DNA from: Deltaproteobacteria bacterium
GTDB lineage: Bacteria; Myxococcota_A; Polyangia; Haliangiales; Haliangiaceae
Assembly (NCBI GenBank): GCA_013813765.1
Contig: JACCRC010000169.1
Span: 1-40,331 of the forward strand
Direction: 5' to 3'
Length of the DNA: 40,331 nucleotides
Shown here: positions 22,750 to 31,341 of the stretch, one piece after another
Layout: each line of letters starts with the position of its first letter
How positions within the stretch are numbered: the first letter of the stretch is position 1
Position numbers and translations under genes: made by a program
The notes under the pieces: model-generated
Databases searched by the model: none
What the model was told of the DNA's origin: nothing
The model's input: the letters and a program-made list of their open reading frames with translations, nothing else

Positions 22750-23877
22750 GTGAAAGCGCTGTGGCTATTTTTGTTGGTCGCCTGCAACTCGAACGCGGCG
22801 CCTCCGGCGGGCACTCCGCCGGCGCGCGGATCGAACCAGTCCGGAAGCGCTGCGCCGCTGATCACCGCGGCGTCGACCGGCAGCGAGCTCTATGCGGCGC
22901 TGTGCGCGAAGTGCCATGCCGAGAATCTCCAGGGTGGCGCGGCGGATCACGCACCGTCGCTGATCACGACGACGTTCCTCGAGACGGCGACCGACGACTT
23001 CTTGCACCAGTCGATCGCGCGCGGCCGGCCGGGAACGTCGATGGCGGCCTACTCGAAGGGCCTCGGTGGGCCGCTCGAGCCGGCCGCGATCCAGCGCATC
23101 GTGAAGTTCATCCGCGAGCGTGGCAATGTCCCCGCGAAGGCGCCGATGCAGAGCTCGGTCGTCGGTGATGCGAAGCTCGGCGCCGCCATCTACGACGCGA
23201 GCTGCAAGGTCTGCCACGGCGACCGCTCGTTCCGCGGCGAGGGGATCCACCTCGCGAACCCGGTGTTCCTCGAGCAGGCGAGCGATCCGTTCATGCGCCA
23301 CGCGATCATGCACGGTCGCCCGGGCACGAAGATGATGGCGTTCGGCAACACGCTGAACGAGAAGCAGATCTCCGACGTGATCGCGTACGTCCGCACGTTC
23401 GCGGTGACCGCGGCGCCGAAGGTCGCGCAGCTGCCGCCGCCGACGGGCAAGGAGCCGCTCGTGATCTTCCCGGGCGGCAAGCAGCCGGACTGGAAGCCGC
23501 GCGAGAACCGCTACGTTCCGGTCGATGTCGTGAAGAAGGCGTATGACGAGAAGCGAGCGTTCATCCTCATCGATGCGCGACCGCCGTCGGACTGGATGCG
23601 CGCGCGCATCACGGGCGCGGTCTCGATCCCGTACCACGACCTCAAGCGGCTCGCGGAGATCCCGAAGGACACGTGGGTGATCGCGTACTGCGCGTGCCCG
23701 CACCACCTCTCTGGTGATGTCGTCGATGCGCTGAAGAAGATGGGGCACACGAAGGCCGCGATCCTCGACGAGGGAATCAACGACTGGCACCGCAAGGGCT
23801 ACCCGATGACCGCGGCCGAGGGTGTGGAGAAGCCGGCGCTCGAGCCGGCGCACGACCACAACCATCACCCGCACTGA
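22750..23877 (+). CDS. Diheme cytochrome c - rhodanese fusion lipoprotein
   Basis: A 375-residue predicted lipoprotein (GTG start, lipobox LVAC, Cys12). There are two class I cytochrome c domains: CAKCH at 52-56 and CKVCH at 152-156, each with a Met (about 98 and 195-196) as possible distal heme ligand. A rhodanese domain follows, about 255-355, with DARPPSDWMRARITGAVSIPYHDL and an active-site loop YCACPHHLSG holding Cys314 and Cys316. The C-terminus is His-rich. The fusion suggests sulfur oxidation or sulfur transfer coupled to electron flow in the periplasm. A weakly basic region precedes the rhodanese. No terminal oxidase or sulfur gene lies nearby. Confidence 0.92.
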   Translation: MKALWLFLLVACNSNAAPPAGTPPARGSNQSGSAAPLITAASTGSELYAALCAKCHAENLQGGAADHAPSLITTTFLETATDDFLHQSIARGRPGTSMAAYSKGLGGPLEPAAIQRIVKFIRERGNVPAKAPMQSSVVGDAKLGAAIYDASCKVCHGDRSFRGEGIHLANPVFLEQASDPFMRHAIMHGRPGTKMMAFGNTLNEKQISDVIAYVRTFAVTAAPKVAQLPPPTGKEPLVIFPGGKQPDWKPRENRYVPVDVVKKAYDEKRAFILIDARPPSDWMRARITGAVSIPYHDLKRLAEIPKDTWVIAYCACPHHLSGDVVDALKKMGHTKAAILDEGINDWHRKGYPMTAAEGVEKPALEPAHDHNHHPH

Positions 23878-23880
23878 GCG

Positions 23881-24843
23881 TCAGCTGTACTTGACGGCGA
23901 GCGCGTCTTCAGCGAGCTCGTCGAACGACATCTGCTGCGTGCGTGCGAGCTCCTCCTGGGTGAACAGGATCCGGGCCGCGCGATCCTCGGCACCGAGCGC
24001 GCGGAGCAGCACGGGACCGAGCACCTTGCCGATCACCGGGTGGTTGTAGAGCTCCTGCAAGCGGATCATCAACTTCGAGAACGGCGCGCGCGCGACCGTG
24101 GGCTTGCGGAGCACGAGCTGGATCCGTTTGAACGCTTCCTGCACCCGGCGGCCGCTCGGATCCGTGCGGTCCATCGGCTTCAGGAACACCTGCTGGAGGA
24201 ACGGCTTCGCGTGCCACATCATCGTGCCGAGCACCTTCGCCATGCGGAGCATCTCGCGGACGGGTGGGCGCGGGCGGCGCGAGACCTCTGCGAGGTACTC
24301 GTCGGAGCAGTAGTGCTCCGTCATGTGGAAGTCGACCGCGATGTGACGTGACTCGTCGCGGTTGATCAGGTGCATCGCCTGATGGCTCATCTGATCGGCG
24401 ACGTAGTCATCGAGCGAGCGGAGCAGCGCGACATCGAGGATCAGCTCACCCGAGGTGATGTACGCGTTCGCGATCTCCGGGGACGTGTTTCGGACGAGCG
24501 CGAGGAAGTGCGGGCGGAACGACGTCAGCGCCTCGCTCTCCTTGTACGGCTTGTACTTGTTGACGTTGTAGTACTCGGCGAGTCGGGCCGCGACGGCCGC
24601 GTGGCGCTTCTCGTCGACGACGAAGGTGGAGAAGATCTTGTGCAGCGTCGGATCGTCGGTCTTCTCGCGCTGGACCTCGAACAGTGCCCCGGCGAGCCGC
24701 TCGATCCCTTCCATGTCGATGAAGGCCTGGACGATCATCTCCTCCTTGTCGCGCGTCATCACGGGCGGAGGGCTGGACCAGTCGAGGTCGTCAATCGACC
24801 ACTGGTCGCGAACGCACTTGTCGAGCATGCGTCCCAGATCCAT
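23881..24843 (-). CDS. Ferritin-like diiron protein
   Basis: A 320-residue cytoplasmic protein with the four-helix-bundle diiron pattern: Glu45/Glu48 (FIDMEGIE), Glu78 and His81 (DEKRH), Glu133 (TSGELILD), Glu164 and His167 (RDESRH). Two E-xx-H motifs about 86 residues apart are the ligand layout of ferritin-like oxidases and oxygenases. The C-terminal third (about 190-300) is helical and without metal ligands. Which reaction it catalyses cannot be told; oxygenase, desaturase-like and peroxide-handling roles all fit. It converges with the cytochrome-rhodanese gene 3 bases away and diverges from the ABC gene with only 6 bases between start codons. Confidence 0.85.
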   Translation of the reverse strand: MDLGRMLDKCVRDQWSIDDLDWSSPPPVMTRDKEEMIVQAFIDMEGIERLAGALFEVQREKTDDPTLHKIFSTFVVDEKRHAAVAARLAEYYNVNKYKPYKESEALTSFRPHFLALVRNTSPEIANAYITSGELILDVALLRSLDDYVADQMSHQAMHLINRDESRHIAVDFHMTEHYCSDEYLAEVSRRPRPPVREMLRMAKVLGTMMWHAKPFLQQVFLKPMDRTDPSGRRVQEAFKRIQLVLRKPTVARAPFSKLMIRLQELYNHPVIGKVLGPVLLRALGAEDRAARILFTQEELARTQQMSFDELAEDALAVKYS

Positions 24844-24849
24844 GGGCTA

Positions 24850-26343
24850 ATGGTAGCGTACGCGGCCGTGACCCGGGGGTTCGTCGTTGCCATTGCCCTC
24901 GCATGCGTAGTGGGCGCGTGCGGCAATAGCGCAGACCCGAAGGGCCAGACGCTTGCAGGGATCAAGCAACGCGGCGAGATCACGTGGGGTGCGGACATCC
25001 AGGGCGGCGAGCCCTACGTGTACGAGGATCCTCAGAATCCGAGTCAGTTGATCGGGTTCGAGGTCGACATCATGAACGCCATCGCCCGGCGCCTCGGGGT
25101 GAAGGCGAAGATGGTGCAGTACACCTGGTCGAACCTCGTGCCGTCGCTGGAGCGCGGCGACTTCGATGTCGTGATGAACGGCCTCGAGTCCACGGCGGAG
25201 CGGCGCGAGCGGATCCTGCTTTCCGAGCCGTACTACGTCTATGCGGAGACGCTGACGGTGCGCGCGGGAGAGCCGTTTCGTTCGCTGTTCGATCTGACGG
25301 GCAAGCGCGTCGGCACGCTGAACCAGACGGTCGCGCACGACATCCTGATCGCGATCCCGACGATCGACGTGAAGGTCTACGAGGGCAACGAGGAGCCGTA
25401 TCGCGATCTCGAGCTCGGCCGCAGTGATGCGGTGCTGCTCGACAACATCATCGCGGACCGGTACGGGTGCATCAACAAGGCGCTGCGCTGTCTGCCGTAC
25501 GACGTCGCGCGCGGCATCTACGTGATCGGTATTCGCAAGGGCGATGACGATCTCAAGGCGGCGATCGACGGCGCGCTCGCCGACATGCGCAAGGACGGCG
25601 AGCTCGAGAAGATCCTGAAGAAGTCGAACCTGTGGGACGACCGCCAGACCGAGCAGCAGACCGGCGGTGGGATCACGCGGCCCAAGCGCGGCTTCGACGG
25701 CGAGATGCTGTCGCAGTTCTTCGACGCGGCGCTCGTGACGCTGCAGATCTCCTTGCTCGCGTTCCTGCTCGCGGTGCCGCTCGGCATGCTGCTCGCGATC
25801 GGGCGCGTGTATGGCGCACTGCCGCTGCGGGCCGCGTGTCGCGTCTACATCGAGGTGTTCCGCGGCACGCCGGTGCTGCTGCAGCTGTTCGTCCTCTATT
25901 ACGGGCTCGCCGGGTTCATCAACCTCGGGCCGCTCCAGGCGGCGATCCTCGGCCTCGGGCTCAACTATGCCGCGTACGAGGCAGAGGTCTATCGCGGTGC
26001 GCTGCTCGCGATCCCGCGGGGGCAGAGCGAGGCGGCACGCGCGCTCGGAATGGGACCGTGGCAGACGCTGCGGCACGTGATGATCCCGCAGGCGCTGCGG
26101 CTCGCGCTGCCGCCGATGACGAATGACTTCGTGTCGCTGCTCAAGGACAGCTCGCTCGTCAGCGTGATCACCGTGATCGAGCTGACGAAGCGGATGACGA
26201 TCGCAGCGGTGGACATGCGCAGCTGGATCGTCCCGGGCATCGCGTGCGCGGCGTTCTATCTGATCCTGAGCTTCCCGCTGTCGGAGCTCGCTCGCAGGCT
26301 CGAGAGGAGGTTGGCGCGTGATCAGCGTCCGCACACTCTCTAA
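24850..26343 (+). CDS. Amino-acid ABC transporter: binding protein fused to permease
   Basis: A 497-residue fusion. Residues 1-20 are a lipoprotein-like signal (VVGAC). About 25-265 is a solute-binding domain of the polar amino acid family: LAGIKQRGEITWGADIQGGEPY, GFEVDIMNAIARRLG, DVVMNGLESTAERRERI. About 290-490 is the permease, with QFFDAALVTLQISLLAF, the EVFRGTPVLLQLF segment and the EAA loop AYEAEVYRGALLAIPRGQSEAARALG that contacts the ATPase. With a fused binding domain the protein needs only an ATPase partner, the next gene, which overlaps by 26 bases. The likely substrate is a polar amino acid. GTG 24868 is an alternative start. Confidence 0.93.
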   Translation: MVAYAAVTRGFVVAIALACVVGACGNSADPKGQTLAGIKQRGEITWGADIQGGEPYVYEDPQNPSQLIGFEVDIMNAIARRLGVKAKMVQYTWSNLVPSLERGDFDVVMNGLESTAERRERILLSEPYYVYAETLTVRAGEPFRSLFDLTGKRVGTLNQTVAHDILIAIPTIDVKVYEGNEEPYRDLELGRSDAVLLDNIIADRYGCINKALRCLPYDVARGIYVIGIRKGDDDLKAAIDGALADMRKDGELEKILKKSNLWDDRQTEQQTGGGITRPKRGFDGEMLSQFFDAALVTLQISLLAFLLAVPLGMLLAIGRVYGALPLRAACRVYIEVFRGTPVLLQLFVLYYGLAGFINLGPLQAAILGLGLNYAAYEAEVYRGALLAIPRGQSEAARALGMGPWQTLRHVMIPQALRLALPPMTNDFVSLLKDSSLVSVITVIELTKRMTIAAVDMRSWIVPGIACAAFYLILSFPLSELARRLERRLARDQRPHTL

Positions 26344-27058
26344 GCGCCACGGCGACCGGCAGATCCTTCAGGACGTCAGCGCAGACGTCGCGAAGGGCGA
26401 GACGATCGCGATCGTCGGACCGTCGGGCGGCGGCAAGTCGACGCTGCTGCGCTGCCTGAACTACCTCGAGACGTTCGACGGTGGCAGCGTCGAGATCGCG
26501 GGCTTCAACCTCCGGCCGGGGATGGCGGGCAAGGACGCGCGGACGCTCCGTGCGATGCGCGCGCGGGTCGGCATGGTGTTCCAGCAGTTCAATCTGTTCC
26601 CGCACCTCAGCGCGATCGACAACATCACGCTCGCTCCGCGGATGGTGAAGCGGGAAGCGAAGGATGCGGCGGAGACGCGGGCGCTGGAGCTGCTGGAGAA
26701 GGTCGGGTTGCGCGACCGTTCGGGGGCGTTCCCGCACGAGCTCTCCGGCGGTCAGCAGCAGCGCGTCGCGATCGCGCGCGCGCTCGCGCAGCAACCCGAG
26801 GTGATGCTGTTCGACGAGCCCACGAGCGCGCTCGATCCGGAGATGCGCGACGACGTGATGGAGGTCATGAAGGACCTCGCGAAGGGCGGCATGACGATGC
26901 TCGTCGTGACGCACGAGATGCAGTTCGCGCACGACATCGCGACGCGCGTGTGGGTGATCGACAAGGGCACGATCGCGGAGGATGGTCCGCCGTCGCAGGT
27001 TGTCGACAATCCCAAGACGGATGTCGCGCGCGAGTTCTTCGGTCGGATCCGGAAGTGA
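26318..27058 (+). CDS. Amino-acid ABC transporter ATPase (GlnQ-like)
   Basis: A 246-residue ABC ATPase of the polar amino acid family. It has Walker A GPSGGGKST (34-42), the Q-loop VGMVFQQFNLFPHLS, signature LSGGQQQRVAIARAL, Walker B VMLFDEPTSALDPE and the H-loop VTHEM. The end (ARVWVIDKGTIAEDGPP) is standard. The GTG start at 26318 overlaps the permease gene by 26 bases, which indicates coupling. It drives the fused transporter upstream. Confidence 0.96.
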   Translation: MISVRTLSKRHGDRQILQDVSADVAKGETIAIVGPSGGGKSTLLRCLNYLETFDGGSVEIAGFNLRPGMAGKDARTLRAMRARVGMVFQQFNLFPHLSAIDNITLAPRMVKREAKDAAETRALELLEKVGLRDRSGAFPHELSGGQQQRVAIARALAQQPEVMLFDEPTSALDPEMRDDVMEVMKDLAKGGMTMLVVTHEMQFAHDIATRVWVIDKGTIAEDGPPSQVVDNPKTDVAREFFGRIRK

Positions 27059-27133
27059 TCAGCGCGCGCGCAGCTGCAGCTTCGGATGCATCGCGGTCCT
27101 CGCCTCGGCGGGCGCTGCCTCGCACTTCTTGCG

Positions 27134-27853
27134 TCAATCGAAGAGCGAGCCCTGCGCGGGCGGCTCGGTCGCAATTGGATCGATGAGGGTCGGGTCATCG
27201 ACCTGCGCACTGTTGACACGGATTGCGACGGGCTCGCGGATCCAGCCTCCGGCCGGGGGCACGCCGAGCAAGTCGCGTGCACCGTCGGCGTCGAGTGATG
27301 GATCGAGCCACGCGGTGTAGGCGGATGGGGCGAGCACGATCGGCATGCGATCGTGAATCGGCTTGACGAGCTCGTTCGGTGGGCCCGTGATGATCGTGAA
27401 CGACAGCTGCTCGCCGTCATCGGTCCGCGAGCGGGCCCACAGGCCCGCGAAGGCGATGGTGTGACGCGGCTGTGGATGGATGTACATCGGCTGCGGCTTC
27501 GCCTTCGGTACGGCGGGGTCGCGTTTCCACTCGAAGAAGCCGTCCGCCGGCACGAGGCAGCGCTTGCGCGCGAGCGCGTCGCGAAACACCGGCTTGTCCT
27601 TCAGACCCTCGACCCGCGCATTGATCATCAGCGGTGGCTTCGCGCCCGGCTTGCCAGCCCAGTGCGGCACCAGGCCCCAGCGCATCAGCTCGACCATCCG
27701 CGCTCCATCGCGCAACACCACCACCGGAGCCGGTTGCGTTGGCGCCACATTGAAGCGCGGCTTCCACCACTCGCCCTGCACCGAGAGGCCGAGCGCGGCC
27801 TGCAGATCTTCGACCGCGTCCTCGTGACGGGTGAGCGTGTAGCGACCGCACAT
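27134..27853 (-). CDS. yedK: YedK/HMCES-family abasic-site protein
   Basis: A 239-residue SRAP-domain protein. Diagnostic residues: Cys2 in MCGRYTL (forms a thiazolidine crosslink to abasic sites in single-stranded DNA after Met removal), FNVAPTQ (34-40), Asn78 in INAR, Glu108 in CLVPADGFFEW, and His167 in HDRMP. It protects abasic sites from strand breakage. The gene ends at TGA 27134-27136; 24 further codons stay open in frame (see findings). Its start is 20 bases from the divergent rarD start. Confidence 0.96.
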   Translation of the reverse strand: MCGRYTLTRHEDAVEDLQAALGLSVQGEWWKPRFNVAPTQPAPVVVLRDGARMVELMRWGLVPHWAGKPGAKPPLMINARVEGLKDKPVFRDALARKRCLVPADGFFEWKRDPAVPKAKPQPMYIHPQPRHTIAFAGLWARSRTDDGEQLSFTIITGPPNELVKPIHDRMPIVLAPSAYTAWLDPSLDADGARDLLGVPPAGGWIREPVAIRVNSAQVDDPTLIDPIATEPPAQGSLFD

Positions 27854-27873
27854 GCGAGTGTTACTGTGCCACC

Positions 27874-28746
27874 GTGAGCCCGACCCGCAAGGGCCTCCTC
27901 CACGGTGTCATTGCCTACGGCCTGTGGGGTTTCGTCGCCGCCTACTGGAAGCTGCTGACGCACGTCGACCCGGTGGAGCTGATCGCTCACCGCGCACTAT
28001 GGGGCCTCGGCGCATTCCTGATCCTCATTGCGGCTGCCGGTCAGCTTCAAGCGCTGGGCGCGGCGTTGCGCGATCCACGCGCGCTCGGCGTGATGGCGCT
28101 GTCCGCCACGTTGCTGGCGATCAACTGGGCCGTCTTCGTATGGGCCACGATCAGCGGCCACCTCCTCGACGCGAGCCTCGGCTACTTCATCAACCCGCTG
28201 ATCTCGGTAGCGCTCGGAACGCTCGTACTTCGCGAGCGGCTGCGCCGTCTCCAGTGGATCGCGCTCGCGCTCGCAGCCTGCGGTGTCGCGCTACTCACGT
28301 GGCGCGCCGGTCAGGTGCCGTGGATCGCGCTCGTCCTCTCGACGACCTTCGGCGCCTACGGGCTGGTGCGCAAGCTCACGAAGATCGAGGCGCTGGTCGG
28401 ATCTACCGTCGAGACGGTCATCATGGTGCCGATGGCGATCGCGTACCTCGCGCTGCACGGCGGAGGAATGCTCGCGAGCGGGGACGCCGGGACGATCGCG
28501 TTGCTGGCGGGCACCGGCATCGTCACCGCAGTACCCCTGATCTTCTTCACCAGCGCCGCCCGTCTATTGCCGCTGTCGACGGTCGGATTTCTGCAGTACC
28601 TCGCACCGACGGGGCAATTCATCCTAGCCGTCGTCGCATTCGGCGAGCCACTCGCGCAGGACAAGCTCACAGCGTTCGCACTGATCTGGATCGGGCTCGG
28701 CGCGTTCTCACTAGATCTCTGGCGGGAGTCGAAGTCGCACGCATAG
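27874..28746 (+). CDS. rarD: RarD-like EamA transporter
   Basis: A 290-residue integral membrane protein of the EamA/DMT superfamily, RarD branch. It has about ten hydrophobic helices in two repeats. Family segments: GVIAYGLWGFVAAYWK at the N-terminus, ELIAHRALWG, LLAINWAVFVWA, DASLGYFINPLISV, and LSTVGFLQYLAPTGQFILAV in the last third. The substrate is not established; E. coli RarD was linked to chloramphenicol sensitivity. The start is GTG 27874 (MSPTRKG), 20 bases from the divergent yedK start. Confidence 0.92.
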   Translation: MSPTRKGLLHGVIAYGLWGFVAAYWKLLTHVDPVELIAHRALWGLGAFLILIAAAGQLQALGAALRDPRALGVMALSATLLAINWAVFVWATISGHLLDASLGYFINPLISVALGTLVLRERLRRLQWIALALAACGVALLTWRAGQVPWIALVLSTTFGAYGLVRKLTKIEALVGSTVETVIMVPMAIAYLALHGGGMLASGDAGTIALLAGTGIVTAVPLIFFTSAARLLPLSTVGFLQYLAPTGQFILAVVAFGEPLAQDKLTAFALIWIGLGAFSLDLWRESKSHA

Positions 28747-28749
28747 CGC

Positions 28750-29409
28750 TCACCACGAGCGCCGCGTGCGCGGCTTGTGCTGCCCGTAAGCCACGAACTT
28801 TGCTCTGACCTTGTCGAGCTCGCTGCGATCGAGGATGTGTGGCGTCCCGATCTGCGCGGCGTGCCAGTACTGCGAGGCGAGTGTTTCGACCTCGGCCGCG
28901 AGCCGCAGTGCTTGCGGCAGTGACGCGCCGAGCGCAACCATGCCGTGGTTCGCGAGCAAGCACGCCTGCCCACCGCCGAGCGCGACGATCGCGTTCGAGG
29001 CCAGCTCGGCGCTACCGAACGTCGCGTAGTCCGCGCACGGAATCTCATCGCCGCCGGCGAGCACGATCATGTAGTGCAAGGCGGGAATCGGGCGGCGCAG
29101 CGTGGAGATCGTCGTGCAGAACAGCGAGTGCGTGTGCACGATCGCCTGCACGTCGGTTCGCGATCCGAGGATGTCGCGATGAAGCTGCCACTCGGTGGTC
29201 GGACTGCGCTGCCCCGGGCGGATCGTGCCATCCTGGGAGATCTCCACGGCGTCGTCCGCGACAAGCTCTCCGTACGGCATTCCCGACGGAGTGACGAGCA
29301 GCCCGCGCGGCGTGCGCACGCTGACGTTGCCCGACATTCCCGGTGTCAGCCCGAGGTCGCTCATCCGGCGTGCGGTGGCGACGAGCTCTTCGCGCAGACG
29401 CTGCGTCAT
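28750..29409 (-). CDS. Class II aldolase, methylthioribulose-1-P aldolase candidate (FucA-like)
   Basis: A 219-residue class II (zinc) aldolase closely resembling L-fuculose-1-phosphate aldolase: SGNVSVR (26-32), TPSGMPY (40-46), Glu73 in TTEW, His92 and His94 in VHTHS, YATFGSAEL (128-136) and His155 in ANHG. These are the FucA zinc and catalytic positions at the same numbers. The gene follows mtnA with a 4-base overlap. The context points to cleavage of 5-methylthioribulose-1-phosphate to DHAP and methylthioacetaldehyde, the 'Ald2' step of the DHAP shunt. The MtnB dehydratase has the same fold, but no mtnC or mtnD is adjacent. Confidence 0.9.
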   Translation of the reverse strand: MTQRLREELVATARRMSDLGLTPGMSGNVSVRTPRGLLVTPSGMPYGELVADDAVEISQDGTIRPGQRSPTTEWQLHRDILGSRTDVQAIVHTHSLFCTTISTLRRPIPALHYMIVLAGGDEIPCADYATFGSAELASNAIVALGGGQACLLANHGMVALGASLPQALRLAAEVETLASQYWHAAQIGTPHILDRSELDKVRAKFVAYGQHKPRTRRSW

Positions 29410-30452
29410 GTCCTCTGTTCAGGGAACAATACACGGAGGCCGTCGGCGGTTGCCGCTGCCACGCCGCGCTCGGTGATGAGTCCGGTCACCAGGCGGCGCG
29501 GCGTGACGTCGAAGGCCGGATTCGCAACCGGGCTCGTCGCCGGTACAACCTCGCGCCCGGCGACAAACCGCACCTCGTCGGCGCCGCGCTCCTCGATCGG
29601 GATCGTGCTGCCATCCTCGATCGACCAGTCGATACTCGGCGATGGTACGGCCGCGTAGAACGGCACCTTGTTGTCGAAAGCTGCGAGCGCCTTGAGGTAC
29701 GTACCGATCTTGTTGCAGACATCGCCGCCGCGCGTGGTGCGATCGGTACCGACGATGCAGAGATCGACCAGACCTTGCTGCATGAGGTGCCCGCCCGCGT
29801 TGTCGGCGATCACCGTATGCGGAACGCCGTGCTGCGCGAGCTCCCACGCGGTCAGGAGGCCCTGGTTGCGAGGGCGTGTCTCGTCGACCCACACGTGCAC
29901 CGGAATGCCGCGCTCGTGGGCCTTGTAGATCGGCGCGAGCGCAGTGCCCCAGTCCACGGTCGCGAGCCAGCCCGCGTTGCAGTGCGTGAGTACCCGAACC
30001 GGTCGCGCGCGCTCCGCGGCGGTGTGGATCAGTGCCTCGCCGTGAGCTCCGATCGCCTCGCATAAGGCGACATCCTCGTCGGCGATCCGCGCGGCCTCGG
30101 CGAACGCAGCATCACGGCGAGCACCTGCCGAGAGCGGCGTGAGGACGCGGCGCATGCGATCGAGTGCCCACTGGAGGTTGATCGCGGTGGGCCGCGTTGC
30201 GGACAGTTGCGCGCATGCAGTATCGAGCGCGATGCCCTCGTGCATCGCGATTGCCACACCGTATGCCACCGTTGCGCCGATCAGCGGTGCGCCGCGCACG
30301 TGCATGTCCTTGACCGCACGCGCGACGGCGGCGAGGGTGTCAAGGTTCAGCCACTCGATCGCGTAGGGTAGCCTCGCCTGATCGAGCACGGTCACGGAGC
30401 TGCGATCAGCCGCGAGCTCGATCGCGCGGCGCCACTCCCCCTCGACCTTCAT
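29406..30452 (-). CDS. mtnA: Methylthioribose-1-phosphate isomerase MtnA
   Basis: A 348-residue isomerase converting 5-methylthioribose-1-phosphate to methylthioribulose-1-phosphate in methylthioadenosine salvage. Key blocks: MHVRGAPLIG (51-59), LTHCNAG with Cys158, and GTDRTTRGGDVCNKIGT with Asp237; Cys158 and Asp237 are the family's catalytic residues. ADNAGGHLM and the FVAGREVVPA end segment are also typical. Overlaps of 4 bases with mtnP upstream and the aldolase downstream show one operon. Confidence 0.97.
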   Translation of the reverse strand: MKVEGEWRRAIELAADRSSVTVLDQARLPYAIEWLNLDTLAAVARAVKDMHVRGAPLIGATVAYGVAIAMHEGIALDTACAQLSATRPTAINLQWALDRMRRVLTPLSAGARRDAAFAEAARIADEDVALCEAIGAHGEALIHTAAERARPVRVLTHCNAGWLATVDWGTALAPIYKAHERGIPVHVWVDETRPRNQGLLTAWELAQHGVPHTVIADNAGGHLMQQGLVDLCIVGTDRTTRGGDVCNKIGTYLKALAAFDNKVPFYAAVPSPSIDWSIEDGSTIPIEERGADEVRFVAGREVVPATSPVANPAFDVTPRRLVTGLITERGVAAATADGLRVLFPEQRT

Positions 30453-31309
30453 CGCAGCACTCGGCCGGCGATCGCACCGAGCCGGCTCACCATGTCCGGA
30501 TCGCGAGCGTCCGGCGCGGTCAGGATTGCTCGCTCGAGCGCGCGATCACAGCCGTGCGGGCACGGAGCCGCGAGCCGAGCCACGCGCGGGATCACGCGCT
30601 GCACGAGCTGTTTCGCGTTCGCGGAGTTGGCGTGCATCACCTTGATCACGTCGCTGACCTGCACGTGGTCGTGGTCTGGATGCCAGCAGTCGAAGTCGGT
30701 GACCATCGCGACCGTCGCGTAGCAGAGCTCCGCTTCGCGTGCGAGCTTGGCTTCTGGCATGTTCGTCATGCCGATCACGTCGCACCCGAGACCGATATGC
30801 ATCCGCGACTCGGCGAGGCTGGAGAACTGCGGGCCCTCCATTACGAGATACGCGCCGCCCTTCTGGTGCGCGAGGCCGATCTCCACGGCAGCATCGGTGA
30901 CCTCGTCCATCATGCGGCGGCACGTCGGGTGCGCCATCGAGACGTGTGCGACGAGTCCTGTGGCGAAGAACGTCTTGGGACGGCGTAACGTGCGATCGAT
31001 GAACTGATCGACGATCACGAACGTGCCTGGCGCGAGCTCCGCGCGCAGCGAGCCGACCGCGCTCACCGACAGTAGCGACGTCGCGCCAGCGCGCTTGAGA
31101 GCGTCGATGTTCGCGAGGAAGTTGATCTCGTGGGGCGGGATGCGGTGACCGCGGCCGTGACGCGGCAGGAACACGATCTTCTGATCGCCGAGCTGGCCGA
31201 AGAGCAGCTCGTCCGAGGGCGCGCCGAACGGCGATTCGATGCGTCGCCACTGCTGATCGGTCAAGCCTTCGAGGTCATACAGGCCAGTACCACCGACGAT
31301 TCCGAGCAT
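30449..31309 (-). CDS. mtnP: Methylthioadenosine phosphorylase MtnP
   Basis: A phosphorylase that splits 5'-methylthioadenosine into adenine and methylthioribose-1-phosphate. Motifs: GIVGGTGLYDLE at the N-terminus, the phosphate-binding RHGRGH segment, PHEINFLANIDALK, the substrate block YLVMEGPQFSSLAES and MTNMPEAKLAREAELCYATVAMVTDFDCW. A Thr/Met pair typical of MTA rather than inosine specificity (IGMTNMPE) is present. The ATG at 31309 gives the standard start MLGIVGG; an ATG at 31327 would add six residues. First gene of the mtn operon. Confidence 0.96.
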   Translation of the reverse strand: MLGIVGGTGLYDLEGLTDQQWRRIESPFGAPSDELLFGQLGDQKIVFLPRHGRGHRIPPHEINFLANIDALKRAGATSLLSVSAVGSLRAELAPGTFVIVDQFIDRTLRRPKTFFATGLVAHVSMAHPTCRRMMDEVTDAAVEIGLAHQKGGAYLVMEGPQFSSLAESRMHIGLGCDVIGMTNMPEAKLAREAELCYATVAMVTDFDCWHPDHDHVQVSDVIKVMHANSANAKQLVQRVIPRVARLAAPCPHGCDRALERAILTAPDARDPDMVSRLGAIAGRVLR

Positions 31310-31341
31310 CTCGTGCGGGCGTAGCACTATTCGGTTTCGCC

